From: Myxococcus qinghaiensis | Lineage (GTDB): Bacteria > Myxococcota > Myxococcia > Myxococcales > Myxococcaceae | Assembly (NCBI RefSeq): GCF_024198215.1 | Contig: NZ_JAKCFA010000004.1 | Coordinates: 489,713 to 553,712, forward strand | Reading direction: 5' to 3' | DNA length: 64,000 bases | The notes under the pieces: model-generated | Database searches by the model: none | The model's input: the letters and a program-made list of their open reading frames with translations, nothing else | What the model was told of the DNA's origin: nothing | Part shown: in pieces, positions 25,298 through 35,488 of the stretch | Numbering within the stretch: position 1 is the first letter of the stretch | Layout of the letters: each line of letters starts with the position of its first letter | Position numbers and translations under genes: made by a program

Positions 25298-26857
25298 CTA
25301 TTGTTTTGCTTTTTGTTTCATGATGGAGACCCAGGCAGGTTTGATGTCTTCCCACATCGTTCTCAGGTTTTTTACCATGGCTATGCCGAGCAGGCTAAAG
25401 GCCCGATCTTCGGGTGTCATGGTTTTGGGTAGGGATGTCTCCCATTGTGCGCGGGCCAGCATTCCTCTCGCCCAGTAGGGAGCATGGGATGCACTCATTC
25501 CGGCTGGTGGAGGGGTCGGCTGCTGTCGTGCTTGTTGCGTCTCGTTGTCGGGCTCGCTCTGGGCATGCTTTGAGTCTGAGCTGTCGTTGCCAGCCGAGCC
25601 CGCTAATAATGCTTCGGTCAGCGCTTTCAGCGTAGTGGCCCGCTCACTGGCGGAAGGTTCAGGAGGGAAGGTTGCATTTTTATGGATGTGTTGTGCCTCT
25701 TCGGCAATCTCGGCAATTTCGAAATAGAGGATGGGGCCAAGCATGCCAAGCTGGCTAAGGTCAGCATCGTCTTTGTTTTTCGCGACCGCGGATTTTTCCC
25801 GGATCAGATCGCCTGTCAGCATGTATCCGAAGACGTCCGCTGCCGCTTCTTGCCCCCAGTTTCGGTGGATGACGTGGATGTTCTTTTCGGCGCTGCTGTC
25901 GGGTATTCCGAGTGGTAGTGGTGTTAGTCCGCTGTTTTTGTGTTTTAGATATGCGTGTCCAAACTCATGGCCAACAATGAATGTCTCCATGGCATTTACC
26001 ATCGTGCCGACTACTTTGTCGTGCAAACGGTCCGGTGGAAAGTGGCCCCGTACGCGGCGGTTGTTCACAATGTCTTCGAGGGCCATTGAGAAACGCCTAA
26101 GGAGCTCGGGATCCCTGCGAGGCCCCTTGTTGAACGTCTCCTCGCTGAAGTCGATGGAGAAATGCCCGTCTCCAGCCGGAGCAAATTGCACCGACATTAA
26201 GCCTATTTTGGTTAGTTCGTTGCAGAGCGAGAATAGCGATGAGTTCACTACTATGAGGTAGGGCTCCGGTTCCGGCAACGGGATGGCTTGAGCTTGTAGG
26301 GTCCCGAGTGGGAGGGTGCCGATGCGCGGAGATCTCCATTCTGAAGACTTGGCGCTCAGTTGGGCGTCGAGCCACTGGACTACGTTCCTGAGTATCCAAA
26401 TGGAGACGGCATCTTCGTAACGCGTCGGGAGCTTTTCGCCAAGGCTTGCCTTGATTGTAGATAGGTTGCTGATAAACGTATTGTCTGGGTCTTTTGGGGG
26501 CGAGATATGTGCGTTGTTAAAGAGGGTTGGTCGCTTGTCGAGCGTTTTTAAGAGGTTGGCTAATTTGGCTAGTTCGGCCGGATCGTTTGTCCATCGAAAT
26601 GCGTGAGGAGTGTTCTGGTACGCCGCCCTCTGTAGAGCTTCGAGAAGTGAATAGCCAGGGTCCGTGTCGGAGAGGTACTCCAGTTTGCCATCCTCCGCTA
26701 CATCGGCTCGTGGTGGTGTTGTTGAGGCGATTGGAGTGCTCGTGGCCCTCGAGCCGAGGCATGAAGCCGCGAGTGTTGCTGTTGCGAGTATTGTGAGCGT
26801 GCGTGGCAAGGGAGTGTGCCAGCATTTTGAACTCTGATGCGTCGTGGGCGAGTTCAT
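25298..26857 (-). CDS. lipoprotein zinc metallopeptidase (cargo)
   Basis: 519 aa. The N-terminus has a lipoprotein signal with lipobox LAASC at about residue 33. The zinc motif HEFGHAYLKH lies at about 280 and a downstream EAAADVFG supplies the third ligand, as in gluzincin/M48-type enzymes. The C-terminal third is Gln/Ala-rich. It would act in the periplasm or outer membrane. Its start overlaps the preceding lipoprotein gene (ATGA), so the two form a unit. Lower GC and different codon use from the phage genes mark it as acquired. Function unknown; a toxin/peptidase with its partner is possible. Confidence 0.7.
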   Translation of the reverse strand: MNSPTTHQSSKCWHTPLPRTLTILATATLAASCLGSRATSTPIASTTPPRADVAEDGKLEYLSDTDPGYSLLEALQRAAYQNTPHAFRWTNDPAELAKLANLLKTLDKRPTLFNNAHISPPKDPDNTFISNLSTIKASLGEKLPTRYEDAVSIWILRNVVQWLDAQLSAKSSEWRSPRIGTLPLGTLQAQAIPLPEPEPYLIVVNSSLFSLCNELTKIGLMSVQFAPAGDGHFSIDFSEETFNKGPRRDPELLRRFSMALEDIVNNRRVRGHFPPDRLHDKVVGTMVNAMETFIVGHEFGHAYLKHKNSGLTPLPLGIPDSSAEKNIHVIHRNWGQEAAADVFGYMLTGDLIREKSAVAKNKDDADLSQLGMLGPILYFEIAEIAEEAQHIHKNATFPPEPSASERATTLKALTEALLAGSAGNDSSDSKHAQSEPDNETQQARQQPTPPPAGMSASHAPYWARGMLARAQWETSLPKTMTPEDRAFSLLGIAMVKNLRTMWEDIKPAWVSIMKQKAKQ

Positions 26858-27639
26858 GGACTCTGCTCTTGGGCAGGAGTAGTTGCGCTCTCAAACCCCA
26901 CGATTCTCTCGATATGGAACCCATCGGCATGCGACGCCTTGAGAAAATCTGCTGGCGTCTGAGGGCTGAGCTGAGGAGCCGCCTTCAATAGTGCCATCCG
27001 GTCGATGTCGATCAGCAGGAGTGAAATTCGAAAGTCGCGGCCGACTGTTTGCTGTTCATTGAAGACACTGCCTTTGGCGCCGAAGGTGTTCCCGACGACT
27101 CCGGATGCATCTGTCTTGATTGTTGCTCCATAGCGAGTGGTCACGGAGGCCAGGAGGACCCCCTGGATGTAATAGCGCTTAACGCCCTGTGGGGCTTTGG
27201 TCTCCGAGATTTTGGCTAAGTCAGTTACTGGGACATCCTCGTATGGGATGAGCACTTGTGCCGTGTCGATAATGCTAACGTCGGCTGTCTGGTCGTTACT
27301 CATGGTGGCGGCGAATGCGAGGTAGCTCCCCTCTGCTTTGGCGGCGTTGTCAATCTTGGAGTGGTATACTTGTCCATTGTCGATGAGCTTGAAGGTCGGG
27401 GACTTCCCGCTCGTGGTGAGGCGTGGTCCGCGATCATATTCGCCGGTGCTCGCCTTGGAGTAGATGACGTGGCCGGCGAGTTGCTCAAGGTTGTACTTGA
27501 AGATGTCAGTCTCATTCCAGAGCACTCGACGCTTGAAGTCTTCCGGAAGCCCTTTGTTGAACTCGGGAGTGTTTGAGAATGTGACGCCACATCCACTGAG
27601 CAATAGTGCAAGTAGGGGAAGCCAAGCGCAGCGATCCAT
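26854..27639 (-). CDS. lipoprotein partner of the metallopeptidase (cargo)
   Basis: 261 aa from ATG 27639, preceded by AAAGGAGG. Lipobox LLSGC at about residue 17. Mature part is beta-rich with repeated LTT/DTAQVLIP-type strands (ADVSIIDTAQVLIPYEDVPV, RYYIQGVLLASVTTRY). No known domain. Likely a surface protein made with the metallopeptidase, possibly its substrate, chaperone or inhibitor (inference). Confidence 0.65.
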   Translation of the reverse strand: MDRCAWLPLLALLLSGCGVTFSNTPEFNKGLPEDFKRRVLWNETDIFKYNLEQLAGHVIYSKASTGEYDRGPRLTTSGKSPTFKLIDNGQVYHSKIDNAAKAEGSYLAFAATMSNDQTADVSIIDTAQVLIPYEDVPVTDLAKISETKAPQGVKRYYIQGVLLASVTTRYGATIKTDASGVVGNTFGAKGSVFNEQQTVGRDFRISLLLIDIDRMALLKAAPQLSPQTPADFLKASHADGFHIERIVGFESATTPAQEQSP

Positions 27640-28028
27640 AGTTGCCTCCTTTGAAGCCCTAGGTGTGTGGGCTGTCGCGTACGCATCCTTGCTAAGATTG
27701 ACTAGCAGCGCAAGCCTCGTCGGTAGGTTGATGAAGGACATCTGACAAGGAGGGAGCAGGTATTGAGAGCCGGACGCGCTTCGAGAGTTGGGAGGGGCAC
27801 TGAGAGGCCTCTTCAGCCGATTGTCCTGACATGCGGTCTCAAGACGTCCGGTTCGGCATTAAGATCTCTATGCGAGGACCGCTTGAGCTAGGCCGTCGTC
27901 TGGTGGCCCAGATCTCCGCTCACCAGCCTCAATCTCACATAACTGTCTGGGTTGTTGCTGACCCAGGGCTGTAAGGTATCGGGTTTTCATGAACTCGCCG
28001 ACCGAGGCTGTGCACATGCCTTACGACT
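27640..28028. other. 389-bp gap with the cargo promoter region; no gene seen
   Basis: No coding frame with plausible composition. It separates the end of the L4 late unit from the lipoprotein cargo, so it must contain the promoter for the latter. Confidence 0.4.
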
Positions 28029-28409
28029 CTATGTAGGGGTTGGTATGGTCACTGTTGCGCTTGTTTGACGTTCGCGTACGCGCAGGTGGAGCGATAGCGT
28101 CGCCTCCTGTTGCTCGAAATCAAGTTGCACTAGGTGAACACTCGGAAGCCAAAGGGCGAGGGCGTCGCGGACGTACACTCGTGCGAGTTCCTTCAGTACG
28201 GTGTCGTTACGCTCGTGGCGCAGTCGTGAGAGTCCGGCCCCGAAGCTGGTGCGCCAGGGCACCTCGCCGGTGGAGTGGGGCGTCGCCCCCTCCGTGAGCA
28301 GCACCTGCCGCACCTTTGAGGCGAGCAGCTCGGCCCCGCTGCCCACGGCGAAGTCCCGCTTCCTGTCCCTGCGGAAGGGGACGAGGAGATTCCGAGGTTG
28401 CTGGCTCAA
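28029..28409 (-). CDS. baseplate wedge protein, gp25/gpW family
   Basis: 126 aa, start at TTG 28409 with GAGGAGG 6 nt upstream; the longer open frame upstream is antisense-like. Contains GPW_gp25-type text: LLVPFRRDRKRDFAVGSGAE, VRQVLLTEGATPHSTGEVPW-R-SFGAGL, and ARVYVRDALALWLPSV. This is the innermost wedge protein of contractile baseplates. Last gene of the L4 unit. Confidence 0.85.
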   Translation of the reverse strand: MSQQPRNLLVPFRRDRKRDFAVGSGAELLASKVRQVLLTEGATPHSTGEVPWRTSFGAGLSRLRHERNDTVLKELARVYVRDALALWLPSVHLVQLDFEQQEATLSLHLRVRERQTSATVTIPTPT

Positions 28410-28419
28410 GGTGTCCTCC

Positions 28420-29094
28420 TCACGGAATGGGGATGGCCGCGCGCACCTGCTGCAGCGTGCGGACAATGGCGTCGAGGGGCGCAATGGCCTCTTCCAACGC
28501 GCTGCCCTCGAGGCTGGAGAAGTCCGGCACCTGGGGGCCGCCCACCAGGCCGAGGAGGACGTTGAGGAGGGCCATGAGCTGGGAGAGGGCGGCCAGGGCC
28601 TTGCCGACGTTGGCGGCCTCCTGGGCGACGTTGGCCTCCGCGCAGCCAGCCACCGCCAGCAGGCCCGCGTCCCCAAGCTGGGCGGCGCGCAGCCGGGCCT
28701 GTGCCACGCTCGACAGGCGCAGCTGCAGGTGCATGAGCTGGCCACGGGCACGGCCCAACTCGCCCAGGACGATGTCGATGACTCCCACCGCGGTGTACGG
28801 CACCGAGAGCTGGGGGACGAGGCGGAGCAGCTTGGACACCTTCTCGGCCAGCTTCGGCAGGGCCGCGGCGATGGCTGTCGGGTCCGGCGGAGGGCCCAAC
28901 GCGTCAGGTATCGCCTTCACGACTTCGCCGAGGGCCAGCACCGCGCCGATGATGTCGAAGAGGGGCGTGAGCGGCGCGAGCGCTGGCTGGACGGCCTGCA
29001 GGAGCTGGTGGTGCTGCAGGGTGGCGCCGCCGGGCAGAGTGAGGGTGGGCGCCTCGGGCAACGGGGGGATGTGGATGCAGATGGGCAGCGCCAT
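28420..29094 (-). CDS. phage tail-associated hypothetical protein
   Basis: 224 aa, almost wholly helical with Ala/Leu heptads and hydrophobic patches (LFDIIGAVLALGEVV, LMALLNVLLGLVGG). It lies between gpV and gp25 with 8-10 nt gaps. No family recognised. The heptad-rich character suggests a structural or spike-associated protein. Confidence 0.6.
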   Translation of the reverse strand: MALPICIHIPPLPEAPTLTLPGGATLQHHQLLQAVQPALAPLTPLFDIIGAVLALGEVVKAIPDALGPPPDPTAIAAALPKLAEKVSKLLRLVPQLSVPYTAVGVIDIVLGELGRARGQLMHLQLRLSSVAQARLRAAQLGDAGLLAVAGCAEANVAQEAANVGKALAALSQLMALLNVLLGLVGGPQVPDFSSLEGSALEEAIAPLDAIVRTLQQVRAAIPIP

Positions 29095-29102
29095 GGGCTT
29101 CC

Positions 29103-29681
29103 TCAGATCGGCTCGGCGATGGGGCGGACGACGCGGCCGGCGATGGTGACCTGGGCCGCCTCCAGAGAGATGGTGCCCACCGCGCGCAGGGTGAGGGCGG
29201 TGGTGGCCTCCAAGGTGATGGTGTTCTCCTCAGCGTCGAAGGTGAGGCAGTCGCCCGTCTTCCGGTTGGTGAGCTTCAGCTTCCGCTTCCCCGCAGACTC
29301 GTCCAACTCGACGCGGAAGGTGGGCGTGGCGAGGACGCGGTTGTCGGGCGGAGACACCTGGGCCTCTTCGGGCACCTCACTCTGTCCGCCCGGCTTCCCC
29401 CAGTGCGCGCTGAGGTAGTAGGGGGCGTCGACGTCGCCCTGATTGAAGAAGACAGCCACCTCGGCGCCCACGTGCGGCACCGCGAAGAACCCCGTGTCCT
29501 TGGCGCCGCCCCCGGAGGTGCCCAGGGGCCAGGCCCAGGCGGACTCGGGCTCGAGGACACCGGGGATGCACACGCGGACGCGGCCGAGCTGCTCCCCGTC
29601 GTCGCGGCTGGTGACGTAGCCCACGTACATGCCGAGCAGGCGGGTGTCATGGGAGAGGATGTCGTCGTCGAAGGTGCTCAT
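29103..29681 (-). CDS. baseplate spike protein, gpV/VgrG-like
   Basis: 192 aa. The OB-fold Phage_base_V region is seen in [26 protein letters not shown] and [31 protein letters not shown], with [11 protein letters not shown] following. The C-terminal repeats [20 protein letters not shown] look like the beta-helix spike. Forms the membrane-piercing tip under the tail tube. Confidence 0.88.
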   Translation of the reverse strand: MSTFDDDILSHDTRLLGMYVGYVTSRDDGEQLGRVRVCIPGVLEPESAWAWPLGTSGGGAKDTGFFAVPHVGAEVAVFFNQGDVDAPYYLSAHWGKPGGQSEVPEEAQVSPPDNRVLATPTFRVELDESAGKRKLKLTNRKTGDCLTFDAEENTITLEATTALTLRAVGTISLEAAQVTIAGRVVRPIAEPI

Positions 29682-29690
29682 GGTGGCTCG

Positions 29691-30974
29691 CTACCAGGGG
29701 AGACTCATTCCGGCTTCGGGGTCCTCGACACCGATGGGTTGCCCGTCACGGCGGTACTCGATGTACCGGGTGCCGGTGTCCCGCTCGAATGCCTCGACTT
29801 CCTTCAGTGCCCCAGTCGTCTCGGGTGCGCTGCTGTTGGGCTGTCCGCCCTGGGGCTGGCCCTGCTTCTCGGCGCTGGCTTGCTGACGCTGCCCCGTGCC
29901 GTCACGCGACAACTTCAAGTCGGTGGTGTAGCCGGAGGAGGAGAGGACGTGCTTCGCCTCGGTGACGTAGTATTTCCCGGACAGGAAGCTGGAGATGCCG
30001 CGCACCTCCACGACGGACTTCGCGCGCAAGCTGGGGTTGCCCACCACTTGGAGGGACAGCTTCAGCGTGCCGGCTTCCGCGCGTCGGAAGCGGGCCTCGG
30101 ACTCGCGCTGGGCTTGGGCAGGTGTAGATGCCGAGGTGGGCTGGACGCTGGTGGTGCTGTTGCGAAGCTGCAGCGACGTCGTGCCCGTGCGCTTGTCCAC
30201 CACCTCGAGGAAGTCCGCGAGGGTGGTGCGCTCCACGGTGCCACTGCTCGCCTGGGCTTCGAGGTTTCTCTTGGCCATGGCGTCCCGGCCGCGGACGTCC
30301 ACCTTGCCCACTCGGCGGCCCAGCTCCGACTCGACGTTTACGGAAAGGACGTCGCCCCGGCCCGCGTCGGCGTACCACCACAGCACATGGGTGGGCGCTG
30401 CGGCCTGGTTGCGCGGACCGAAGGTGAGGCCCTTGTCGTCGACGTGGAACTGGAACTCCTCCCGCGCGGCCAGGCGCCGGAGAAAGCGCGCATCCGTCTC
30501 CCCGGCCTGGTGGATGGTGTCGAAGGACTCTCCGGTGTCCTCGACGTGGACGGAGTCCTCCTCGTAGCCGTGCTCGGCGGCCACCTCGCGCACTACCTGG
30601 GCGCGCGTCTTGCCCTTCCAGGTGCGCGTCTTCGCTTCGCGGTGCATGAGGGCGCTGAGGGCCTGTCCCTCGACGGTGAGCACCTGGAAGCCCTTCAGCT
30701 TCTTCACCACAACTCGCCGCGGAGGAGCCATGAGCCCCGGGTAGCCCCAGGACACCTCCAGCACCGTGCCGCCCACCAGCTCCGCCCTGTCGAAGAGGGC
30801 CAGGTCGAAGTTGTCCAACTGGAGGGACAGCTTGTCGGCCTTCGTCGCGCTGTCCTCGAAGGTGAGACCCAGGACGCGACCCTCAAGGGAGAGGGGCTCG
30901 CCGCTGCGGGCCCGCTCGTGTGTCAGCAGCGTGAGGCGCACGCCAGGCGCAGTCCTGTCGAGGGGCCGCGTCAC
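29691..30974 (-). CDS. phage late control D-like baseplate hub protein
   Basis: 427 aa from GTG 30974, overlapping the previous stop by GTGA. Phage_GPD features include LSLEGRVLGLTFEDSATKAD-KLSLQLDNFD, VLEVSWGYPG, VREVAAEHGYE and DARFLRRLAAREEFQFHVDD, plus a C-terminal gpD-like region ISSFLSGKYYVTEAKHVLSS. gpD forms the hub ring that anchors the gpV spike. The C-terminal 70 residues are Gln/Gly-rich. Confidence 0.87.
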   Translation of the reverse strand: MTRPLDRTAPGVRLTLLTHERARSGEPLSLEGRVLGLTFEDSATKADKLSLQLDNFDLALFDRAELVGGTVLEVSWGYPGLMAPPRRVVVKKLKGFQVLTVEGQALSALMHREAKTRTWKGKTRAQVVREVAAEHGYEEDSVHVEDTGESFDTIHQAGETDARFLRRLAAREEFQFHVDDKGLTFGPRNQAAAPTHVLWWYADAGRGDVLSVNVESELGRRVGKVDVRGRDAMAKRNLEAQASSGTVERTTLADFLEVVDKRTGTTSLQLRNSTTSVQPTSASTPAQAQRESEARFRRAEAGTLKLSLQVVGNPSLRAKSVVEVRGISSFLSGKYYVTEAKHVLSSSGYTTDLKLSRDGTGQRQQASAEKQGQPQGGQPNSSAPETTGALKEVEAFERDTGTRYIEYRRDGQPIGVEDPEAGMSLPW

Positions 30975-31312
30975 TCGCTGGCCCTCCGCCGCTGCTCGCT
31001 GAGGATGACGTCGGTGAGGACGCGCAGCGAGGGGATGTAGACGCGCCGCCCGGTCTCCAGCTCCAGCGTCGCGTCGATGATGGGCTCCGGCTGGAAGTCC
31101 GCAATCGCCCACCAGAAGCCGCAGGCGCGCGGGAGTGGCGCGAAGTACCGGCCGGCGAGGCCCCAGAGGGAGTCGCCCTGGGCGACGAGGTGGACGCGCG
31201 TGTCCGCGTGCGGCTGGAAGCCGTAGGGGACCCTCTCGGTGAGGAAGAGGCGGCCGGCCTCGTCCCGGAGGCCGAGGGAGAAGGAGTAGCGGCTGCCGGC
31301 GTGAGGGGCCAC
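30971..31312 (-). CDS. LysM-like tail protein (gpX position)
   Basis: 113 aa from GTG 31312, one nucleotide overlap with the preceding stop (TAGTG). DTRVHLVAQGDSLWGLAGRY is a LysM-type motif, followed by WWAIADFQPEPIIDATLELE-TGRRVYIPS, as in gpX/eCIS LysM proteins that sit beside the hub. The short length fits that family. Translationally coupled on both sides. Confidence 0.82.
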   Translation of the reverse strand: MAPHAGSRYSFSLGLRDEAGRLFLTERVPYGFQPHADTRVHLVAQGDSLWGLAGRYFAPLPRACGFWWAIADFQPEPIIDATLELETGRRVYIPSLRVLTDVILSEQRRRASE

Positions 31313-31824
31313 TACGGCACCTCCTGGCGGAGCTGCTCGGAGGTGACGCGGGTGTCCAGCACCTCCTCGAAGGTGACGGTGGCGGTGTAGACGAGGACGC
31401 GGCCGTCGACGGCGAGTTGGCGGTACTGGAACTCCACGCTGGCGACGACGCACTCCACGGTGAGGAGGCCGGGCCAGAGGACGAGGACACGCGGCGGCGC
31501 TGTCGCCAGCACACCCTCGGTACCTGCCGGAGGCACGGTGAGCGCGCGCAGGAATCCGCGGAACGCCATGATGTTGGACGTGTCGGCCTGCTGGGAGGCG
31601 AAGAAGGCGTCCAGGTAGAACTCCACGCCCGAGAGCTGCCGGTTGGAGGTGCCCTGAAACTGGAGCACCTGGTGGGAGAGGCCCGGCACGGCCAGGCGGT
31701 TCCAATTCACCTGGCACTTCTCGGTGAGCTGCGTGGGGTTGAAGAGGCACTCCATGGCCTCGCCGGTGAGAACATTCACCAGCACGCAGCGAGGAGGACG
31801 GGCGAGGCCAGCAGCGAAGGACAC
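31312..31824 (-). CDS. tube initiator-like protein (CIS tube / Afp7 type)
   Basis: 170 aa from GTG 31824. Opens with [20 protein letters not shown] and [20 protein letters not shown], matching the N-terminal domain of contractile injection system tube proteins (Afp7-like), which joins the tube to the baseplate. It sits 14 nt after the tape measure gene. The order tape measure, this gene, LysM, gpD, gpV resembles injection-system clusters as well as myophages. Confidence 0.75.
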   Translation of the reverse strand: MSFAAGLARPPRCVLVNVLTGEAMECLFNPTQLTEKCQVNWNRLAVPGLSHQVLQFQGTSNRQLSGVEFYLDAFFASQQADTSNIMAFRGFLRALTVPPAGTEGVLATAPPRVLVLWPGLLTVECVVASVEFQYRQLAVDGRVLVYTATVTFEEVLDTRVTSEQLRQEVP

Positions 31825-31838
31825 GCGGGGCCTGCCTT

Positions 31839-34523
31839 TCAGTAAGACGCCATGGGGGAGAAGCTGCGGGAGGCGGCGTCCCTCTCGGCGCGCGCCGTGG
31901 CCTGGGCAAGCACCTCTCCGTCCACCTGCACGCTGACGAGGACGGGCGCGGCGGGAGGCGCGTCCGGCTGCGAAGAGAGCACCTCGGGTTGGGGCAGCGA
32001 GGCCTGGAGGGCCGCCACCGCCGGCATGGACGAGGACTCCAAGGGCCAGTCCACCGGCGAGGTGGAGGCCGTGGAGGCGACGGGCGCCGGGGCCGAGCCG
32101 AGGGAGTCCTCGAGGCCGAAGGCGACGGACAAGTCCCGGTGGAGGGTAAGCCGGGCCGTCCGCAGCGCCTGCTGGAGGCCGGTGTCCTTGCCGAAGAGGC
32201 TCGCCACGGCGTCCACGACGCCGAGGATGGCGCTCACCAACTCCAAGAGGACGCCGGAGATGGCGTCCACCACCCCGAAGACGATGAGCTTCAAGCCCGT
32301 CCACGCCTCGGCCCAGTTGCCGGTGAGGGCTCCGCTCAGCGTCAACACCACGCCCCAGAAGACGTCGACGATGCCGGAGAAGGCCGCCAGGGCCGCGTTG
32401 AGGATGCCCCCCACCACCGACACCACGAGGGAGACGGCGGACACCAACACGCCCACGACGGTGGTGATGTTGCCGATGGCAAACCCAATGGCTTCCCCCA
32501 TGAGCGTCCACCCACTGCTGCCCTGCTGCACAGCGGAGGTGGTGCCAAAGAGGCCCGAGAGTGCCCCGCCGAGGACCCGGCCCAGGTGCGCCAGGCTGCC
32601 CAGGAGGACGTCGACGCCGGCCTTCATGTAGTGCCATTGCCCCGCCAGGCCTTCCGCCACCTCTGCACCGGCCGTCATGCCCATGACAACGAAGTCGAAG
32701 ACGCGGGCGAGGGCGCGGCCCACCGTGGCCCCCGCGTCGCCGAAGGCCGCGAACTTCGCCGCTGCTGTGGCCGTGTCGTCCCTCTCGGAGAGGAAGCCCA
32801 GCGCCTCGCCCACCCGCCCTAGCGTCGCCTGGAAGGACTCGAGGGTGGGGCGCGCGGCTTCGAGTCCGGAGGAGAAGCCGTCGGCGAGGCCCGAGAAGAA
32901 GCTGTGGATGCGATGGCCCCACAGGTAGACGTTGATGAGGAAGTCCTTCAGCCCGGCATTCTCAGCGCGGCTCAGCTCCTCCCTCACGGCGCCGGAGAAG
33001 CCGCCGTCCTCGAAGAGCTGAACGAGGCCGCGGAAGGCGAGCGTCACCTGCTCCTGCACACGCCGCGCGACGTCGCCCAGCCCACCGAGGTTGTGACGGA
33101 AGGCGTAGGCGAGGCCGGCCACGGCGACGCCCAGGAGGACGACAGCGGCCACGGCTGGAAGCACCGTGGCCAGGAGGCCGCCCAGCGTGAGGCCCAGCAC
33201 CTTGAGGCCCACCACCAGCAGCGCCAGGCCCACCTTCGCGGCGATGACGGCGCCGACAAGGGCGATGATGCCGCCAGCTCCGAGCGCGAAGGCTGCGAAG
33301 GCGCGCTTCACCGGGGCGGGCAACGCCTGGAAGACACCCAGCACCTGCTGCACCGCGCTGGCGACGAGGGTGACGAGGGGCTTCAAGACTTGGGAGAAGG
33401 GCTCCCCGAGGACGATGGCCAGCGTCTCCATGTTGCCGGCCAGCAGCGTCTGCTGGCCTTGGAAGGTGTCGAGCATCTGTTCGCGGAACTTCGTGGCTGT
33501 GCCGCCCGCATTCTCGAACTCATCGCGCAGGTACTTGAGGGCCGCGGCGCCACGGACGACTTCGCCGGTGTCCTTGCGGATGCCGTTGGTGAACTGTGTG
33601 AGGATGGCATTCACGCCGCCCAACGCTTCGCGCCCGAACGCCTTCAGCAGGAAGGCGCTGCGCTGCGCCTCCGTCATGCGGCTGAGGGCGGGGGCCAGCT
33701 TGTCGAGGATGCCGAGGAAGCTGAGGAAGTTGCCGCTGGAGTCGGTGACAGCAACGCCCAAGCTGCGCAGGTGCTTCTGCACCTGCGGGTCGGCCATGCG
33801 CTCCATCGCGACGGCCACCGCCGTGGAAGCACGCTCCACGCCGGGGACGACATTCTTCACGAGGCCGAGGGCGATGAGCGTCTCGGGCAGGGATTGGTTG
33901 AGGGCCTGCGCACCGCGCGCGGCGGTTCCGAGAGCCAGAGGCAACTCATTCGCGCTGAGGGCGAAGACGTTGACGGCCTGGAGCATCTGGTCCACGGAGA
34001 GGGCGGCGCCGTCCACGGAGATACCGAAGGCCTTCATCGCCTGGGAGGCCAAGCCCGCGGCGGCCTGGGGAGACAACTCCCCGAGGGAGCCGCCGGCCAA
34101 GTCGAGTACGGGCAGCAGCAGCTTCATGGCCTCGCCGGCGTTGAAGCCGGCCTGGGTGAGCTCGCGCAGGCCCAGCACGGACTCGGTGGGGGTGAACTGC
34201 GTGGCGAGGCTCGCCTTGATGGCCGCGTCACGCAGATGCCCAAGCACCTCGGCCGAGGCACCGGAGACGGCGGCCACGCCCGCTACGGCCTGCTCGAATT
34301 GGCCAGCGGCGTTGGCCAGGGACAGCGAAGCGCCGATGGTGACGGCGCCGGCCGTGAAGAGGGCCATGGCGACGCCGAGCCGCTGGAAGGCCCCTTCAAT
34401 GCGTGCGGTGCCCAACCCCACGCGCCTGTCCAGGCTCATGAAGTTGCGCTCCACTCCCTGAAAGGTGCCAGAGGCCAGGTCCCGTGCTGTGAAGACGAAG
34501 CCCAGGCCGAGGTTGTTGAGCAC
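31839..34523 (-). CDS. tail tape measure protein
   Basis: 894 aa. The N-terminal third carries the TP901/TMP core: [60 protein letters not shown]. Several Gly/Ala/Val hydrophobic segments in the middle ([17 protein letters not shown]) are membrane-inserting parts of tape measures. The C-terminus is disordered. At 894 aa it predicts a tail of moderate length. It follows a pair of overlapping chaperone-position genes. Confidence 0.9.
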   Translation of the reverse strand: MLNNLGLGFVFTARDLASGTFQGVERNFMSLDRRVGLGTARIEGAFQRLGVAMALFTAGAVTIGASLSLANAAGQFEQAVAGVAAVSGASAEVLGHLRDAAIKASLATQFTPTESVLGLRELTQAGFNAGEAMKLLLPVLDLAGGSLGELSPQAAAGLASQAMKAFGISVDGAALSVDQMLQAVNVFALSANELPLALGTAARGAQALNQSLPETLIALGLVKNVVPGVERASTAVAVAMERMADPQVQKHLRSLGVAVTDSSGNFLSFLGILDKLAPALSRMTEAQRSAFLLKAFGREALGGVNAILTQFTNGIRKDTGEVVRGAAALKYLRDEFENAGGTATKFREQMLDTFQGQQTLLAGNMETLAIVLGEPFSQVLKPLVTLVASAVQQVLGVFQALPAPVKRAFAAFALGAGGIIALVGAVIAAKVGLALLVVGLKVLGLTLGGLLATVLPAVAAVVLLGVAVAGLAYAFRHNLGGLGDVARRVQEQVTLAFRGLVQLFEDGGFSGAVREELSRAENAGLKDFLINVYLWGHRIHSFFSGLADGFSSGLEAARPTLESFQATLGRVGEALGFLSERDDTATAAAKFAAFGDAGATVGRALARVFDFVVMGMTAGAEVAEGLAGQWHYMKAGVDVLLGSLAHLGRVLGGALSGLFGTTSAVQQGSSGWTLMGEAIGFAIGNITTVVGVLVSAVSLVVSVVGGILNAALAAFSGIVDVFWGVVLTLSGALTGNWAEAWTGLKLIVFGVVDAISGVLLELVSAILGVVDAVASLFGKDTGLQQALRTARLTLHRDLSVAFGLEDSLGSAPAPVASTASTSPVDWPLESSSMPAVAALQASLPQPEVLSSQPDAPPAAPVLVSVQVDGEVLAQATARAERDAASRSFSPMASY

Positions 34524-34526
34524 GCG

Positions 34527-34718
34527 CTACCTCCGCTTCGCGGCCTTCTCCAACGCCTTCGCCTCGTGGGCGCGCTGCTGGCCCATTCGCTCGACGAGCC
34601 AGTCCCTGTCCGAAGTGGGCAGCTCCAATGCGTCACCGAGGGGAGCTGCGAGGCCGCTGCCGCCGTGCTGGTGCCAGCACAACTGGAAGAGGCCCTCGCG
34701 CCACGTCTCCAGCGTCAC
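34527..34718 (-). CDS. small tail assembly chaperone-like protein
   Basis: 63 aa; start taken as GTG 34718, which overlaps the TGA of the upstream gene (GTGA). Contains [20 protein letters not shown] and ends in a basic helix. Small overlapping genes just before the tape measure are where phages place the chaperone pair, often made by a ribosomal frameshift. Here simple coupling is enough, but a -1 frameshift from the upstream frame cannot be excluded. Confidence 0.65.
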   Translation of the reverse strand: MTLETWREGLFQLCWHQHGGSGLAAPLGDALELPTSDRDWLVERMGQQRAHEAKALEKAAKRR

Positions 34719-35488
34719 GCTGGGGAAGAGGTGGAGCGCTCCCGGCGCCTCGTCGTCCGCTGCTTCCCCGGAAGGAAGAAGCCCCGGTCGAAAGGGAGCT
34801 CCACCTCCTGGCGCATGAGGCACTCGGGGCACTCGACTTCGAGGGTGGTGTCCACGCCGCAGTCGACGGCGTCAAACTCGTCGACGAGGAAGTCCGCGTC
34901 ACGCAGGCTCAAGTCCTCGAGGAAGCGCCGCTTGTCGCGCGCGTCCACGCCGTCAACGTCCAGTACCCGGTAGGCGAGGACGGAGGACAACAGCTTCTCC
35001 GGCGCCGCGCGCTGGAGCTGCGGCAGCCGCCGCTCATCCTCACCCGTCAGAAGCTTGAAGCGCACGCGCTTGCCGGCGTCGGGCAGGCTCGTCTCGAAGC
35101 GGTTGCCGGCCATGAAGGCCGCGCGGCTGGCGTCGGAGAGGACGCGCACCGGAAGCTGCGTCAAATCCAGCTCCCAGTCGATGCGGGCGCGGCAGGCGGC
35201 ATTCTGGCAGGGGACGGCGAAGACGTACTCGGGGCCGTAGGTGTGGACGCGCACTTGAAGGAGGGCGAAGAAGCGGTCTCCCTGCAGCACCTGGCCCCAA
35301 TCCACCTTCCCAGCGGCGAAGGCGTAGGGGCCCGCCTCCATCAGCTCTTCCCAGCACGCGGAGAGCAACTCGTCCACCTGGCCGCCGCTCTTCGCCAGCT
35401 TCCTGTCCGCGAGGACGCGCTCTTCCCGGACCTTCATGCCGCGGATGCGGCCCGTCAGCCCCGAGGGGCATGAGATGATGTTCGCCAT
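34715..35488 (-). CDS. tail assembly / baseplate protein with two CxxC pairs
   Basis: 257 aa. First gene of the L4 unit. Contains [18 protein letters not shown] and [18 protein letters not shown]: two metal-type Cys sets that recall zinc-binding hub or chaperone proteins of T4-like and related phages. The rest is helical. The start codon ATG 35488 is embedded in the L4 hairpin, whose arm contains the ribosome site. Confidence 0.7.
   Translation of the reverse strand: MANIISCPSGLTGRIRGMKVREERVLADRKLAKSGGQVDELLSACWEELMEAGPYAFAAGKVDWGQVLQGDRFFALLQVRVHTYGPEYVFAVPCQNAACRARIDWELDLTQLPVRVLSDASRAAFMAGNRFETSLPDAGKRVRFKLLTGEDERRLPQLQRAAPEKLLSSVLAYRVLDVDGVDARDKRRFLEDLSLRDADFLVDEFDAVDCGVDTTLEVECPECLMRQEVELPFDRGFFLPGKQRTTRRRERSTSSPA

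Noticed and set aside
29403..31040. 545-codon plus-strand frame opposite the baseplate genes
   Set aside because: Antisense to gpV and gpD, composition of a mirror frame, no start signal.
34527..34832. 101-codon reading of the tail chaperone frame from its first ATG
   Set aside because: The first ~38 residues are a shadow of the upstream gene; the GTG at 34718 overlapping the upstream stop is a better start.
32904..34973. 689-codon plus-strand frame
   Set aside because: Exactly antisense to the tape measure gene; long frames of this kind arise from GC-rich third positions.
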